A DNA stretch of 64,000 nucleotides from Siphonodentalium dalli (Eukaryota; Mollusca; Scaphopoda; Gadilida; Siphonodentaliidae), in NCBI GenBank assembly GCA_032622095.1, contig CP136061.1, forward strand, positions 199,632,244 through 199,696,243, given 5' to 3'. The translations under genes were made by a program, and so were the position numbers. Positions within the stretch are counted from its first letter, which is position 1; each line of letters begins with the position of its first letter. A model generated the notes under the pieces. The model had not been told where the DNA came from. It was given only the letters and a program-made list of their open reading frames with translations, and did not search any database. Positions 1-11,191 of this stretch are shown here, piece after piece.

Positions 1-772
1 CGGACAACGTCTGGTTCTTGCAGAACCTTTTCAATGTCATTGATTTGAACGGAGAACACTGCGTCAACACTTTTATACGAAAAAAAATTTCTTTGGTCGG
101 AATCAGTCCACCAACTACTCAATTGTGTTCTAATTAAAGAAACTTTCAAACGTGAGCCCCAGACGTTGATTAACTTATTAGTTAATAACGCGTCAATTGT
201 AAAAAAAAACACAGACATAACGCGTTGTCACCTTTGTTCGCCTCACTGATCGATAAACAATACCCGCAGAGGGGGGTCTGTCTATTGCAATAGGGTCGCA
301 CGAATTGCAAAATAGCGACACGTGCGAGGATGGAGTTACTTCCCATGGATCAAATCATTGATTATATTGCGATGCCAGACGGTTGCGCGAATTCTTTGAA
401 CGTATTCCGTATCATGCATGCCATTTGATTTAAATTGATTAAAAACTACGAATAATGCGATCATTCATGGAGTATGGGTGATCAAAATTAAATAATCGTA
501 GGGGCTTGAATAAGAATCGTAGGGGGTGGATTTTTTCTCCAAAATTAACAATCGTACGGGTATGGTTATTCGGATCACTAGAGTAGGTGACTGGAATTCA
601 GATTTGTTCATGACACCACACTGCCCATTTTATACCTGTGGGCATAAAAACAGGAAATTTCAGGAGGTGTCAGACTAATCGACTAGTATTTGATTACCTC
701 CATGCCTGCAAATTTAAGGCGAACAACCGTTCATGCCCAGAGGTTATCTAAAATGAAAATGCCTCGAAGGAA
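1..772. other. Left edge, no supported gene
   Basis: I see no exon here that I can defend. On the minus strand the first 60 bases are open in two frames, and a TATAAAAG-like word lies at 70-77 on that strand, so the first bases could be the start of a minus-strand transcript running out of the window. With only about 20 codons visible this cannot be told from chance. The rest is unique AT-rich sequence ahead of the duplicated block. Confidence 0.3.
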
Positions 773-1043
773 AAATATGATTAGTATTGTCAATGTGGAC
801 AAACAAATGCCTCCCAGGCACTCAACTACATGTATGCAGCTCTATTGTAATTATTCTCTCAGTTTAGCTTGTGGTGGCACATCTTCCTCAGAGCACAATA
901 TGGACATATCAACAGGCCCAAGACGAACACCATAATAGGACTTTTCTATGACTTTATAATAACATAACTTGTATGTTATTAATTCAAACCTACTTAAATA
1001 TTTGGTCATACGCCTCAGGACCTAAGACACCTCCACTGTCAGG

Positions 1044-2131
1044 TAGAGATGGGCGGTATTGAAATTTCAAGCTCGGTATCGGTATCGGTAAATTTTCGTC
1101 GATTTACCGCGGTATCGGTACGGTAATCGGTATTGCTATTAAATTACAAAACCAGAGCAGATATTCCCGGTAAATTGCGGTAATTCAAGTTTTTAACTGA
1201 ACAATATGCATGTATATATGCCCACGGATTTACTACATTCGTGACAACAGCTAAATGAGGCAACACAATGACCTACACAATTATTCAATTAAGTGATATT
1301 CACACATCTGTTTGATGATTTACAAGCACGCCGTCGCATCCCTTTTGAAAAGAATAAGAGATTGCATCATTGCATGGCTACAATATCTATACGTGTCAAT
1401 TTCGTCACATTTTCGCGAGTGAATAAAATTGTGAGTAATCAGTGAGCACAATTCACAACTCCCTATAAATAGCCGCAACGCGAAATAAATCTTAGAATTT
1501 AATCAATTGATGGATCTGTTCTATTTTTAGAAAGTGAAAGTAGATTATGATTCACTGTACAAATGAAATTGGACCTTATTTCTGTTAATGCCGCTTGCAT
1601 TGTGGTGTCTTTGAAGTCGCCAAAGCCACGTGCTATACGGACTGCCACCGCCTGGGCATTACACAGTGACAGTCAGTGTGTCATTGACGACGTTACAATG
1701 TAACAATACGTTACATCACAGCTTCTTTGATACACTGTGTATCTATTCTAACAACTGCATTGATTGTTAGGCCCGTAACTAGGTCAACCATCTGTGAGTG
1801 TGTATTCCTTTTGCTCGCTCCAGGCCTGTCAAACTGATAACAGGTCACCGACACGGTCAGCTGAGTTCTTATCAAGTGGCTGCTTTTTACCAGTCGGGTT
1901 CTTTGTGATGGTCTGATGGATTTGTATAATTCTGAGATTAATTTTAATTAAAGTACCAAATCAAAACTGTTTACTGAGAAACTTTACTCAATACGAAGAC
2001 ACACAAGTTGGCAACACATGAATAATTTCAATACCGAAAAATCGGTATGTTTAGTTTTGATTCGGTACGGTAAATCGGTATTACGCTGATACCGATACCG
2101 CACGGTAAATACCGAGTACCGCCCATCTCTA
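1044..2131. mobile_element. hAT-type DNA transposon, non-autonomous (copy 1)
   Basis: The element begins TAGAGATGGGCGGTA and ends with the inverse, TACCGCCCATCTCTA. It is flanked by a perfect 8-bp target-site duplication, CTGTCAGG, at 1036-1043 and 2132-2139. An 8-bp duplication with short inverted ends is the hallmark of the hAT superfamily. The subterminal regions are rich in GGTATCGG and its complement. No transposase frame is visible. The matching site in the right copy (about 7693) lacks both the element and the second CTGTCAGG, which supports insertion after the block duplicated, although a few neighbouring bases also differ. Confidence 0.9.
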
Positions 2132-2542
2132 CTGTCAGGATATCTCACATGCGCCTCAGACACATTGCGCAGGGTGTAAATATTCCTCAGACACCCCTCA
2201 ATTGCATTGAAATATAAAGTCCCACACCACACTGAAAATGGTAACACAGGCCACACCTTGACTGAGATACCACACCTCAGCATTCAAATTGCCCCCTACT
2301 TTGAAGTTCCTTATACACACTGGCATATGCATGCTTGTAAGGTTTATACACCCAAACAAACCAGTAGATAATTTCATGTGCTTTTTAGTGCCCATCCCAG
2401 AAGGCTGTTTGATATGGTAGACATGCAGTCAGCTTTATACTGTCTGTATACATACTAGTAACTATGCATGAACACTATGAATCCTTGATTGACTGGGAAG
2501 AGGAACTCTAAATTCTGATATAGAAAGTCTTCTACATGTATA

Positions 2543-3313
2543 CTCTCGTGTCTGGAATAAAAGTGCAGTCTGGAATATAAGTGCAGGGTGGAAAAACCGA
2601 CCAGAAATAATATAAGTGCAGACTGGAATATAAGTGCAGGGTGGAAATTCTCATTGAAATACAGGATTTAATAGCACAGTTTGTATTACCCCCCTGGATT
2701 GCATTGCTAAAGTCGTATCTACATACTAGTAATGACGTAGTGTCACGGGATTCCGGCACGTGGTTATCGATTTTTCTGTATGACGTATGTGCGCGCGGTA
2801 CAAATGCATAATACCATTGGTTAATTAGCGGAATCCCGATTCCTGCATATTGATTTGTTTTTATCCTTCACACGGCACATGGGCATGGCTGCAGATTAAA
2901 TATACCCATTAGGATCGGAATTTCATAGCAAGCTCTGAATTGCTGCGTGATTTATCTTCAAAAATACTGAAATGTATTTGTAATCGAGAGCATTGTGCTC
3001 TGGGTTTTAAATCCATGTTTCCAACGGCACCGGTGTTTCGAGAGTCCCGCGGAACTTCGACTCATTCAATCGGCTCCCTGTCAACAATATTGCTATTCTG
3101 TTGACACTTAATAGTACCGCGTAGAGATTTTATAAACAACACTCGATCAAGATTTGTTGTGGGGAATAAACAAAAAAGCCTGTCAAGACCTGTCTTCCAA
3201 AATCACAATACACAAAATTAAATAAACGTGCAGACTGGAATAAGCTTCGTGCAGGGTGGAAAATCTTCCAAAATTTAATAAACGTGCATGCACGTTTATT
3301 CCAGACACGAGAG
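2543..3313. mobile_element. TIR element flanked by TA (MITE-like)
   Basis: The inverted ends read CTCTCGTGTCTGGAATAAA on the left and the complement on the right, with TA on both outer sides, as expected of Tc1/mariner-type or similar TA-inserting elements. Just inside the ends lie repeated short words, GTGCAGGGTGGAAA and GTGCAGACTGGAATA, in both halves. There is no coding frame. The equivalent point in the right copy of the duplicated block (about 8062) has no such sequence, so this is an empty-site comparison within one window. Confidence 0.8.
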
Positions 3314-3663
3314 TATTGCCCTCTAACAAATAAGACTTCTTCCCATAAGACATGGGAGTATCAGTTGAACAAACAATATTACCATAGGCAGGTTTTAAAG
3401 ACTGCAGATTTATTGGTGTTGAATGTGGATTCATCTGCACAACCACAAATGGACATGTATTTTAAGTAAATTGTTTTTGAAAATTCCATCTAAAATTATT
3501 GCTGCTTAATGTAAACATAGTATATAGTATATATTTAGCGATATAGATGTGTTTACATTAGAGCTGCAACGATACGCTTCGCCACAATATGATACGTATC
3601 ACGATACAAGACCAACGATATGATACGTATCGCGATACACTAATTCATTACTATTATCTACAT

Positions 3664-4707
3664 TAGTGATGGGCGGTTAACCGAGAAAACAACTCGGTTT
3701 CGGTTTTTGACAATAAACCGAAAACCGACCGACGCGATTCTGCGCAAACCGACATTACGGTTTTTTTTATATGTTTATTTTTCACTTAAATCTACTTATT
3801 ATACCTCTCCAGGTACTTATTATTTGATATTGTTATCAAATTATCGGCCTCTCTGATCAATATTATATCGGAATGTGTCCATTTCGTCTCAGATATGTGT
3901 TGTTATAATATCGTAGGCGACTGTTTTTGTTCTTTTTCAAGACATGGCCGAACAAAATCACGAACAGGGTTCAACAAAAAGCCATGTTTGGAGTTATTTT
4001 ACGCGTCTAACTGGAGACGACTCCAAAAAATGTCGCTGCTTAATATGTCATAAAAACGTCGTATCAGAGCATGCAAATACCAGCAACCTGGCCAGACAGT
4101 CGAAAACTAAACCAAGTAAATGGTATGAACACTTTGATCGTCTGGACATTCCGATGTGACGTAATCGGGGTAAACCATGTGCCGCTTGTAAACTATGTCG
4201 CATCATCAAAGCGATCACACCGCAGTCATTGAATGTGGGTCAATCATGCACGTGTCAAGAATTGTTACACAGTCAGGTCAAGGACGACCACTGTTTGTGA
4301 ATTTGCTGTTTGCGGTTGAATTCTCAGATACTATAATGTATATAATATGATAAATATGTTTTAAACATGTCAGAAAGGGATGGACATTGAACAGTGAAGA
4401 TGGGGGTGTTTATTTTTTTAAATACCGAATTGTATCATCTTTATGATCTTATCGCATTGGATTCATTTTGCGTCGGCATTTTGTCCCGTTGTTTACCGGT
4501 GATCGCAGTTCCTTCCTCAAATATTCAACGTTATTGGGACATTATTGACTCTAATTATGGTTAATTTGAAAATATATACTCAAATTGTATGTATTTCAGT
4601 ATAATTTCACTATATAGTAAAAAAAAACGAAAATCGAACCGAAACAGAGGTTTTTTCTCCCAAAAAAAACGAAACCGAACGTAAAAAATAAAAACCGCCC
4701 ATCTCTA
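3664..4707 (+). mobile_element. hAT-type transposon nested in outer hAT (copy 2)
   Basis: It starts TAGTGATGGGCGGTTAACCG and ends CGCCCATCTCTA, the same end family as the elements at 1044 and 4994. The 8-bp target duplication ATCTACAT is perfect at 3656-3663 and 4708-4715. It carries a short BED-finger-like frame beginning 280 bases from the left end, and no catalytic region of the hAT transposase. It is a deletion derivative moved by an enzyme encoded elsewhere. Confidence 0.92.
3944..4159 (+). pseudogene. BED-type zinc-finger N-terminus of a hAT transposase (remnant)
   Basis: The 71-residue frame reads HVWSYFTRLTGDDSKKCRCL near residues 14-33, followed by a CxxC pair (CLIC) and then NTSNLARQ around residues 47-54. 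This order (VW-x-YF, CxxC, NTSNL) is that of the BED zinc finger, the DNA-binding domain at the N-terminus of hAT transposases and ZBED proteins. The downstream histidines are not at normal spacing and the frame stops before any RNase H-like catalytic core. It sits inside the nested element at 3664-4707 and reads inward from its left end. It is probably a non-functional remnant, but it could encode a free DNA-binding peptide if transcribed. Confidence 0.65.
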
Positions 4708-4993
4708 ATCTACATGTATCGCAACATTAGTCTCAGACTATCGACTATCAGCCTCAAGTTCTCATGAAATAGATGCAGTGATACTCAGTAAATTATCCTG
4801 ATAATGTCATAAATGTGATCATTTGATATATATTTTGGAAATGGCAAACTAGTTTAAAGTTATAAAAGTTATTTTTATTAATTAAACTACCTGGTAGGCT
4901 GCTACCAGTATTAATAATATAATAACTATAAACTGCTTCACATTTGACATATGTGGACTGAGGGTCATTTAATGTATTGATTTACATACCAGC

Positions 4994-6073
4994 TAGAGAT
5001 GGGCGGTTAACCGTGGAATCAGTTCGGTTTCGGTTGTCGGGAAAAACCGGAAATGACAACCGTGGTAAGTTGGGAAAACCCGTAGTTTCGGTTGTCACAA
5101 CTTCCTGTAATCATGGCAGAACACGACGAACAAACGAGTCCTGTGTGGAAATATTTTTCAAAGAAAGATAAGAAATTTAAGTGTGCCGCCTGTAATATAT
5201 GCAGAAAGAGTTCGCATGGTGAAATCGCGATACGAATTAATTACGTTGCTTCCGTGTACACCTATTTTCGCCGTAGTAAACACAACACAAGTCAGTTTAT
5301 TTCTCATGTTATTTTAATCATTAAGGCCGTACAAATACTCTGAAAGGTGAATTTGATAACGAGGATACGATATCAAAAGGTATCAATGATTGTTACCCGC
5401 ATTCCCTATTAGTTTTTATCACTGTTTGGATGTTAAATCGTCAAATATATTTGTGCGCCGTTGATTAAAAATGTTATGCCGGAATGAATTATACCGTTTG
5501 TCGGTAAACTGTTGAGAAATAGCACTCATTCAGGTGACTTGTATTGGATGCATGTATACTGTATAGTGTGTACAATATTATGTTCCCTAAATATGGTAAT
5601 AGGCATATAGCCAGATAATGTGATTGAGAGATTCTAGTCATGTTTTATTTTCATTTTGTTGTTTATTTCCAATTTTATTTTTCAAATCATAACTATACAC
5701 ATATATCTAGTCACACACATTAGTTTTATGCCAATATAAATGATCATAATATTATTTCACACTTATGATCATATGATGCTGAATTGCAGTCATACACAAT
5801 ACACAGACTCACTTGCATTCTAGCACTGCCACTCGACATGGACATTAACAATATACATGTAATAGTAACAATATGATACATAATTTAATATTATAAAAGG
5901 ACATGTACCTCACAAGTTATGGTGATACAATTGGTGTGTTTTCTTTGTAATATGATGAAGCATAATTAGATTTTGTTCACATTAGTAATTTTTATTAATA
6001 AAAACCGAAACCGAGACTCGACTCTTTTTCCACAACCGAAACCGAGGCAAAATTTCACAACCGCCCATCTCTA
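4994..6073 (+). mobile_element. hAT-type transposon nested in outer hAT (copy 3)
   Basis: It starts TAGAGATGGGCGGTTAACCG and ends CCGCCCATCTCTA. The perfect 8-bp target duplication ATACCAGC lies at 4986-4993 and 6074-6081. It belongs to the same end family as 1044-2131 and 3664-4707, but its interior is different. A BED-finger-like frame starts 119 bases inside the left end. No catalytic domain is present. Confidence 0.92.
5113..5343 (+). pseudogene. BED-type zinc-finger N-terminus of a hAT transposase (remnant)
   Basis: From the ATG at 5113 the frame gives MAEHDEQ and then VWKYFSKKDKKFKC with CNIC a few residues later. This is the usual beginning of a BED finger: aromatic VW-x-YF, a basic linker, then a zinc-binding CxxC. 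After about residue 35 the frame loses resemblance to the family, so the histidine half of the finger and the catalytic domain are missing. The start at 5113 is preferred over an upstream in-frame ATG because MAE... matches the start of the related frame at 3944. Confidence 0.6.
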
Positions 6074-6511
6074 ATACCAGCCTAATAATCCAAACTGTCC
6101 AACTGAAGAGTTAATATAATCAATTTATCAGTAGATACGATTTATGAATATCACTGCAAACAAAGAATAGAGCAATAGACCTGCACTCAGTGAGTCAGTG
6201 TGCACGGACTGAATTTAATCTGGCACTATGTATGCTATTAGAATTGAATGGGAAAAGAAGCTGCTCAGTACATGTATAATCTGAGTATATCAAGCAATAA
6301 TTTAATATTCTAGTACATTTAATGAAATATTAATATTCAAATTTTGGCTAAAGTGTCTTCACTGTCTTGTATATATATTTTTACTTTTTCAGTTTTCACC
6401 GTTCAATCAATTGCAAAGACATTTACAGATATTTACCCAGTTATTTTTGTTTGGCCTTAATGTTATGTCCCACTTAGTTTGTGCAGTTAGTTGAAATACG
6501 TTTTCAATATT

Positions 6512-6634
6512 TTAATTACAATTATTATTTGTTTTATCGACTTTCCCATCGGCGTCTAAATTGAAGCCAAAATGAGCCCACACTTTACTTTTATACGCCG
6601 CCGGGGCAATTTTATCATGGCTCTTGGCGGACAT
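6512..6634 (-). pseudogene. BED-type zinc-finger fragment of the outer hAT transposase
   Basis: On the minus strand, reading inward from the right end of the 3559-6996 element, an ATG at 6634 opens MSAKSHDK, and KSKVWAHFGFNLDADGKVDK follows. KSKVW-x-HFGF...DGK-x-DK is the characteristic lead-in of the BED finger in hAT transposases and ZBED proteins. The frame ends where the zinc-binding CxxC should come. Its position at an element end and inward direction fit the original transposase N-terminus. Confidence 0.65.
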
Positions 6635-7110
6635 GTTGACTTTGAAAATGAACCATGTGCGACAAGACGGTGCACGGTGATGAAACATAATCGCTGATTG
6701 GATAGAAAAAAACAAATCGCGCGAGGTCAGCTCAGGTCACGCTTTGTCGGCCAATCAGAACATTCGAAGTAAAACTTGAAAAGATGTCCGTGATGGTTCG
6801 TCAAATTCCAGGCTATTTCCGCGAGAGAAAATTAACAATTAGGAATCAGACGTGTATCCAAACAGACCGGAATCCGGCTTTCTCGGCGAGAATCTGACGC
6901 GAATCGTAACAGACCAGAATCCAGATCGTATCGTGTATTGAATCGTCGGAAACGAATCACGATGCATCGAAAGCGCGATGAATCGTTGCAGCTCTAGTTT
7001 ACATGCCAATTACATGCATTAAACAAAATTAAAAAAAAATCCAGGTCTGCCCAATTTCGGCAGGTCGGTCGGTTAACCGGAAACACAGATGTTTGTTTTT
7101 TTTTACCTAA

Positions 7111-7322
7111 CCTATAGTATGGGTTAGGCCAAAAAAAATAACAAATTTGTTTCCTATTACGGTGCCAAAAAATTCCAGGTAGGTAGGTAGGGATTTATTT
7201 TTTTTTGGTAATATTTTTTATTTTTTCCCCGAACAGTTAAGAAGTACATTAATGCTTACTCTTTATACTTGTGTTAAGGCTGTCCATGTATATTGCAAGT
7301 AAACAGTTAATGTAGCACAATA
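7111..7322. other. Spacer between the two duplicated blocks
   Basis: About 210 bases of T-rich and A-rich sequence with no feature beyond the short direct repeat AGGTAGGTAGGTAG near 7180. Confidence 0.4.
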
Positions 7323-7521
7323 ATATGATAAGTATTGTCAATGTGAACAAACAAATGCCACCCAGGCACTCAATTATGCAGCTCTCTTGTAATTATTCTC
7401 TCAGTTTAGATTGTGGTGGCACATCTTTCTCAGAGCACAATATTGACATATCAACAGGCCCAAGACATACACTATTACTTTATAATAACATAACTTGTAT
7501 GATATTAATTCAAACCTCACT

Positions 7522-7646
7522 CTCAGGGAGAGGGCTTCAAATAAGCCTATGGCTTGTTGCCTAATCCCATTTTTCTTCTAAATTTGTATCTATTGTAATT
7601 ATTTATCTGAATGTCCATAGAGGGAAAAATAAATACTGTTTAAACT
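7522..7646 (+). mobile_element. Short retroposon insertion (truncated LINE or SINE)
   Basis: A 125-bp segment is present only in the right block and is bracketed by a 10-bp direct repeat AAACCTCACT at 7512-7521 and 7647-7656. The unfilled site is visible in the left block near 986-995. The insert has no terminal inverted repeats and ends in an A-rich 3' part (GGGAAAAATAAATAC). Direct repeats without inverted ends point to target-primed reverse transcription, so it is a 5'-truncated non-LTR retrotransposon or a SINE. I see no tRNA-like promoter boxes. Confidence 0.7.
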
Positions 7647-8322
7647 AAACCTCACTTAAATATTTGGTCATACACCTCAGGACCTAAGACACATATCTCA
7701 CATGCACCTCAGACACATTGCACAGGGTGTAAATGTTCCTCAGACATCCCTCAACAGCACTGAAATATAAAGTCCCACACCACACTGAAAATGGTACCAC
7801 AGGCCACACCTTGACTGAGGTACCACACCTCAGCATTCAAATTGGCATATGCATGCTTGTAAGTTTTATATACCCAAACAAACCAGTAGATAATTTCATG
7901 TGCTTTTTAGTGCCCATCCCAGAAGGGTGTTTGATATGGTAGACATGCAGTCATCTTTATACTGTCTGTATACATACTAGTAACTATGCCTGAACACTAT
8001 GAATTCTTGATTGACTGGGGGAGAGGAACTTTAAATTCTGATATAGAAAGTCTTCTACATGTATTTTGCTCTCTAGCAGATAAGACTTCTTCCCATAAGA
8101 CATGGGAGTTGAACAAACAAGATTACCACAGGCAGGTTTTAAAGACTGCAGATTTATTGGTGAGATTGGGATTCATCTGCAACCACAAATGGACATGTAT
8201 TTTAATAGAAGTAAATTGTTTTTGAAAATTCCATCTAAAATTATTGCTGCTTAATGTAAACATAGTATATAGTATATATTTAACGATTTTGATGCGTTTA
8301 CATGCCAATGACATGCATTAAA

Positions 8323-8323
8323 A

Positions 8324-8356
<33 letters not shown>

Positions 8357-8366
8357 TTTGGGGGGT
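8323..8366. repeat. Simple repeat: (TA)n, poly-T, G run
   Basis: An alternating TA tract is followed by about 20 T and then a short run of G. Confidence 0.9.
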
Positions 8367-8687
8367 TGAAATTTTTTGATTTGGGTTGAAATTTGAAAAA
8401 AAAAGTCCAGGTCGGCCCAATTTCGGCTGGTCGGTCGGGTAACCGGAAACACTGATGTTTTTTTTTTTGGCCTTACCTAAGCACAAATCAGGCGAATGAA
8501 AAAGAGGATACACATAATTTTGAAACCTGCAGGCTTGACCTCTGTCGACTAGTCGACTCCTGAAAATTCCTCAGCTGTTTCAACACCGCTCCATTGACTG
8601 TAACACATATGTATGCTATGCGAGTGATGAAAGCATTATGATGAGACCAATATATTGAATTTTTATATCATACACTGTTTTTAGCCC

Positions 8688-8789
8688 CAGTTTATAGCGG
8701 AATTTACAAAATGGGTCCAGTAAATTAGGACTGAGGCTTGGTCCAGACCTAATTTTCTGGACAAGTTTTGTAAATTCCGCTATAAACTG
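8688..8789. repeat. Hairpin-forming inverted repeat
   Basis: CAGTTTATAGCGGAATTTAC at 8688 is repeated in inverse orientation ending at 8789, with AAAATGGGTCCAG and CTGGACAAGTTTTG continuing the pairing. The arms are about 33 bases with a loop of about 35. It is a small foldback element or the fused ends of a MITE. Confidence 0.8.
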
Positions 8790-9228
8790 GTAACGAGTTG
8801 TAGATTCCATTTATTACATGGTCCAAAACATAATTAAATCAGCAAATGGGACGCGAAAGGCATGCGATGACGATTCGCGTACTAGTAATAATGCATTATT
8901 TGCCCGCATAAAAGATAGTCCCAGATAAATGACTGTATGGCATATTTAATGGCATAAGTTATCAAACTCTTCATTCATTATAGTTTGTTGGAAAAATATT
9001 GGAAGCCGTAGTATTTTGAGACATAGCTTATACGGAATGTAAACAAATGACAAACCGGAAGTCAAATGTCACCTGATACGATTTCATGTTATGAAATTAG
9101 CATTTAATATCACAATTTACAGAATGGGTTTATTGAATGGAATAAGGGTAGGATCATGTAATAAATTGAAATATCGGCCAGCCCCACCTTGTGTCAAGAA
9201 TTTACAAGAATTTTATATTTATAGATAG
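8790..9228. other. Sequence upstream of HMGB exon, no exon found
   Basis: This is the 3' part of the intron before the 9229 exon. I looked for the missing first half of HMG box A here and across the repeats to the left and found no convincing frame. Confidence 0.4.
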
Positions 9229-9335
9229 CCGAATTCACAAAGGAGTGCTCCAAGATATGGGCCACCTTAGGCGAAGAAAAGAAGAAACCATTTGATGGTC
9301 AGGCTGCCACTGACAAAGCCAGATATGTGAGAGAA
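9229..9335 (+). CDS. HMGB-like protein, exon for second half of HMG box A
   Basis: The exon follows a TTTATAGATAG acceptor and ends at GAA|GTAAG. It reads EFTKECSKIWATLGEEKKKP followed by a segment ending DKARYVRE. This matches helices 2 and 3 of an HMG box: the core tryptophan (KIW), the KKPF turn and the DKARY-x-RE end typical of box A in HMGB proteins. The first two bases (CC) complete a codon begun in an upstream exon; a serine there would fit the FSEF motif of the family. The protein bends DNA without strong sequence preference and acts in chromatin. The exon encoding the N-terminus and helix 1 of box A was not found. Confidence 0.93.
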
Positions 9336-11191
9336 GTAAGATCTAAAGACGAGAGTATATCTCCTTAAGTAATTAAAGAAGTGTTGGGTTTTACTGACGA
9401 GGCAAATTTCAGAACCTGCCAGCTGAACCTGCCAATGTTTTGTGCAAAATTGAAAGAAAAAAATGCTGCATTTGGACATTGTCTTAGTGTCACACTGTGG
9501 AAGTGTGCAGGCAGCAAAAAATCAGTATTGAATGCCAAAGACTACTGAGATAACCAGAGCTATCTCAATATGGCCACTGCGGAAAAGCTTTCCAACACAT
9601 AATGATCAACAAACAGTGGAATTATACAAGCATTTTATCAGATTTGTGAAAACAATAAGTTAAACTCATTTCTAAAATGTATTTGTTCTTATTGAATAGA
9701 TAATAATATAATAGAGAAAAAGCAGGAACAAACAAAAAAGTCTAGACTCATTTATTTCCTTCACTACAAATTCACTTCTTGGTTTAAACATGCATTATGC
9801 GAGTTTTCCATAAATCATAGTGCCTGAGTGTGCATATCAGATTCATTGCTGTGGGGCCTTTAAATCATTGAATAGCCTTGCATTTGATAAATAACTTTTC
9901 AAGGCCTGGAATAGACTTCAATTCTTGTCATGGGGGCCTTGAATATCCTTGAATATTGCTGTTTTATCGATCCTCTGCAATGCACACAAATCAGCCGCTC
10001 ATATTTTACAGTATTTACGGTAATTAATTGACGATATGTTTAGCTAAAGGGTCAACTGCAGTGCGTTACCAACACAATTATAAATCAAGCTCTGATTGGT
10101 CGGTAGCTGCAGCATCATGAGCACGTGAACATTTTGTAGCCAATGATTAAATTTGCTTCAATAATTCTTGTTCCTGGAAATTGTTTCGGTTTTAAAGGAA
10201 ATTGGCAGCCTGGTGTCATGTCATTGTCAACAAAACACGATAAATTTTGGAACTATCGTGGTAATGCGAAGAACTGAAACATGGGGAAATGTAGTTTGCA
10301 GAATGTGTGGTTAAAAATACCAGCTTACAGAACATGGTTATTGCTAGTTCATGCAGATAAATATTATGACTTGATAGACTAACTAGTATTATGAAGAAAT
10401 ATTCTCAGGACAATTCCACGTAGTGAGTCCTTTTCCCACTGCAATTTGATGTTTAATATGTGTTTCATCATTTGGGGCCTGAAAGCCTTGAATTTCATCT
10501 TACTAGTATGGGCCTTGGGGGGGGGGGGGGGGAATTGAAAAATGTCTTGAATACTTGGAGTGACTGTCTTGAATCTTTGTCTTGGACTTAGGGAAGCTTT
10601 CACCACCTTCCCCATATTGACACAAGCTTTGCCGATACCATGCAATTGGGGAAAAATAGATACCGCAGCGGGGTAAATTGGGAAATTTTTGAATTGAAAT
10701 AATGACATAAAATGAATTTTAAGAGTAAAATGTTTAAAACTTGTATTAATGAACTAATGAATAAAACATTGTATATTCCTCATACTAAGTCTGTGACAGT
10801 ATAAATCTGATACATGACGTGTATATACCAGCTCATACTAAAGTCAATATTCTTGAAGTCGGATCTGATTGATATTTGGTATGGAGGTATGACATCACTG
10901 CTTCTTTCAAGAGTGCCCAATGACTTTTGCATTTTTTTGCCCGAGTTGTGTCCCTTAGTTTGTAAATTTTCCATGATTTTTGTCCCTCCGTCTCTTCTGC
11001 TGACAAGTTTTTAACCATTATTTGAATGACTGATCTTACAGAGGAGAGAATATTAGAGGTCCTCGTTATTTTGGTTCCTACCTTGTAGTACCTGCCCATG
11101 TTTTAATTAATACTGTGGGGTATACCAGCACTGCAAGTGCAATCTCTTGTTGTTAACAACCTGGCCTGACTGCATTCTGCTTATTTCACAG
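9336..11191. other. HMGB intron (box A to box B)
   Basis: The intron runs from GTAAG to TTTCACAG. It contains a stretch (about 9850-10640) with scattered CCTTGAATA and GGGGCCT words on both sides of a 16-base G run at 10517-10532, probably a decayed low-complexity repeat. I see no complete transposon here. Confidence 0.7.

Larger units (their letters stand above)
3559..6996. mobile_element. hAT-type transposon, outer element with two nested insertions
   Basis: The ends are TAGAGCTGCAACGAT and the inverse ATCGTTGCAGCTCTA. The 8-bp target duplication GTTTACAT is intact at 3551-3558 and 6997-7004. The empty site is preserved in the right block at about 8297, where GTTTACAT occurs once in matching flanks. 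The subterminal part is rich in GATACGTATC. Two further hAT-type elements sit inside (3664-4707 and 4994-6073). Without them the element is about 1.3 kb and keeps only a short transposase-like N-terminus on the minus strand (6512-6634), so it cannot move by itself. Confidence 0.92.
775..7110 (+). repeat. Duplicated block, left copy (inflated by transposons)
   Basis: This block matches the neighbouring block at 7323-8480 nearly throughout, starting at the phrase ATGATTAGTATTGTCAATGT and ending in a T-rich tract after CGGTTAACCGGAAACAC. Without its three direct insertions (1044-2131, 2543-3313 and 3559-6996, each with its duplicated target bases) the left copy is about 1.0 kb, close to the right copy without its own insertion. 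No conserved reading frame runs through it; the short open frames at its left end (to about 935) and at 7325-7564 are the same repeat read twice. It is most likely a tandemly duplicated non-coding or decayed repeat. Confidence 0.85.
7323..8480 (+). repeat. Duplicated block, right copy
   Basis: This is the partner of 775-7110 and is nearly free of insertions, so it serves as an empty-site reference for the hAT, TA-type and outer hAT insertions of the left copy. It carries one private insertion (7522-7646). Near its right end is a (TA)n/T/G tract (about 8323-8366), followed by the shared CGGTCGG...AACCGGAAACAC motif. No coding capacity is seen. Confidence 0.85.
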
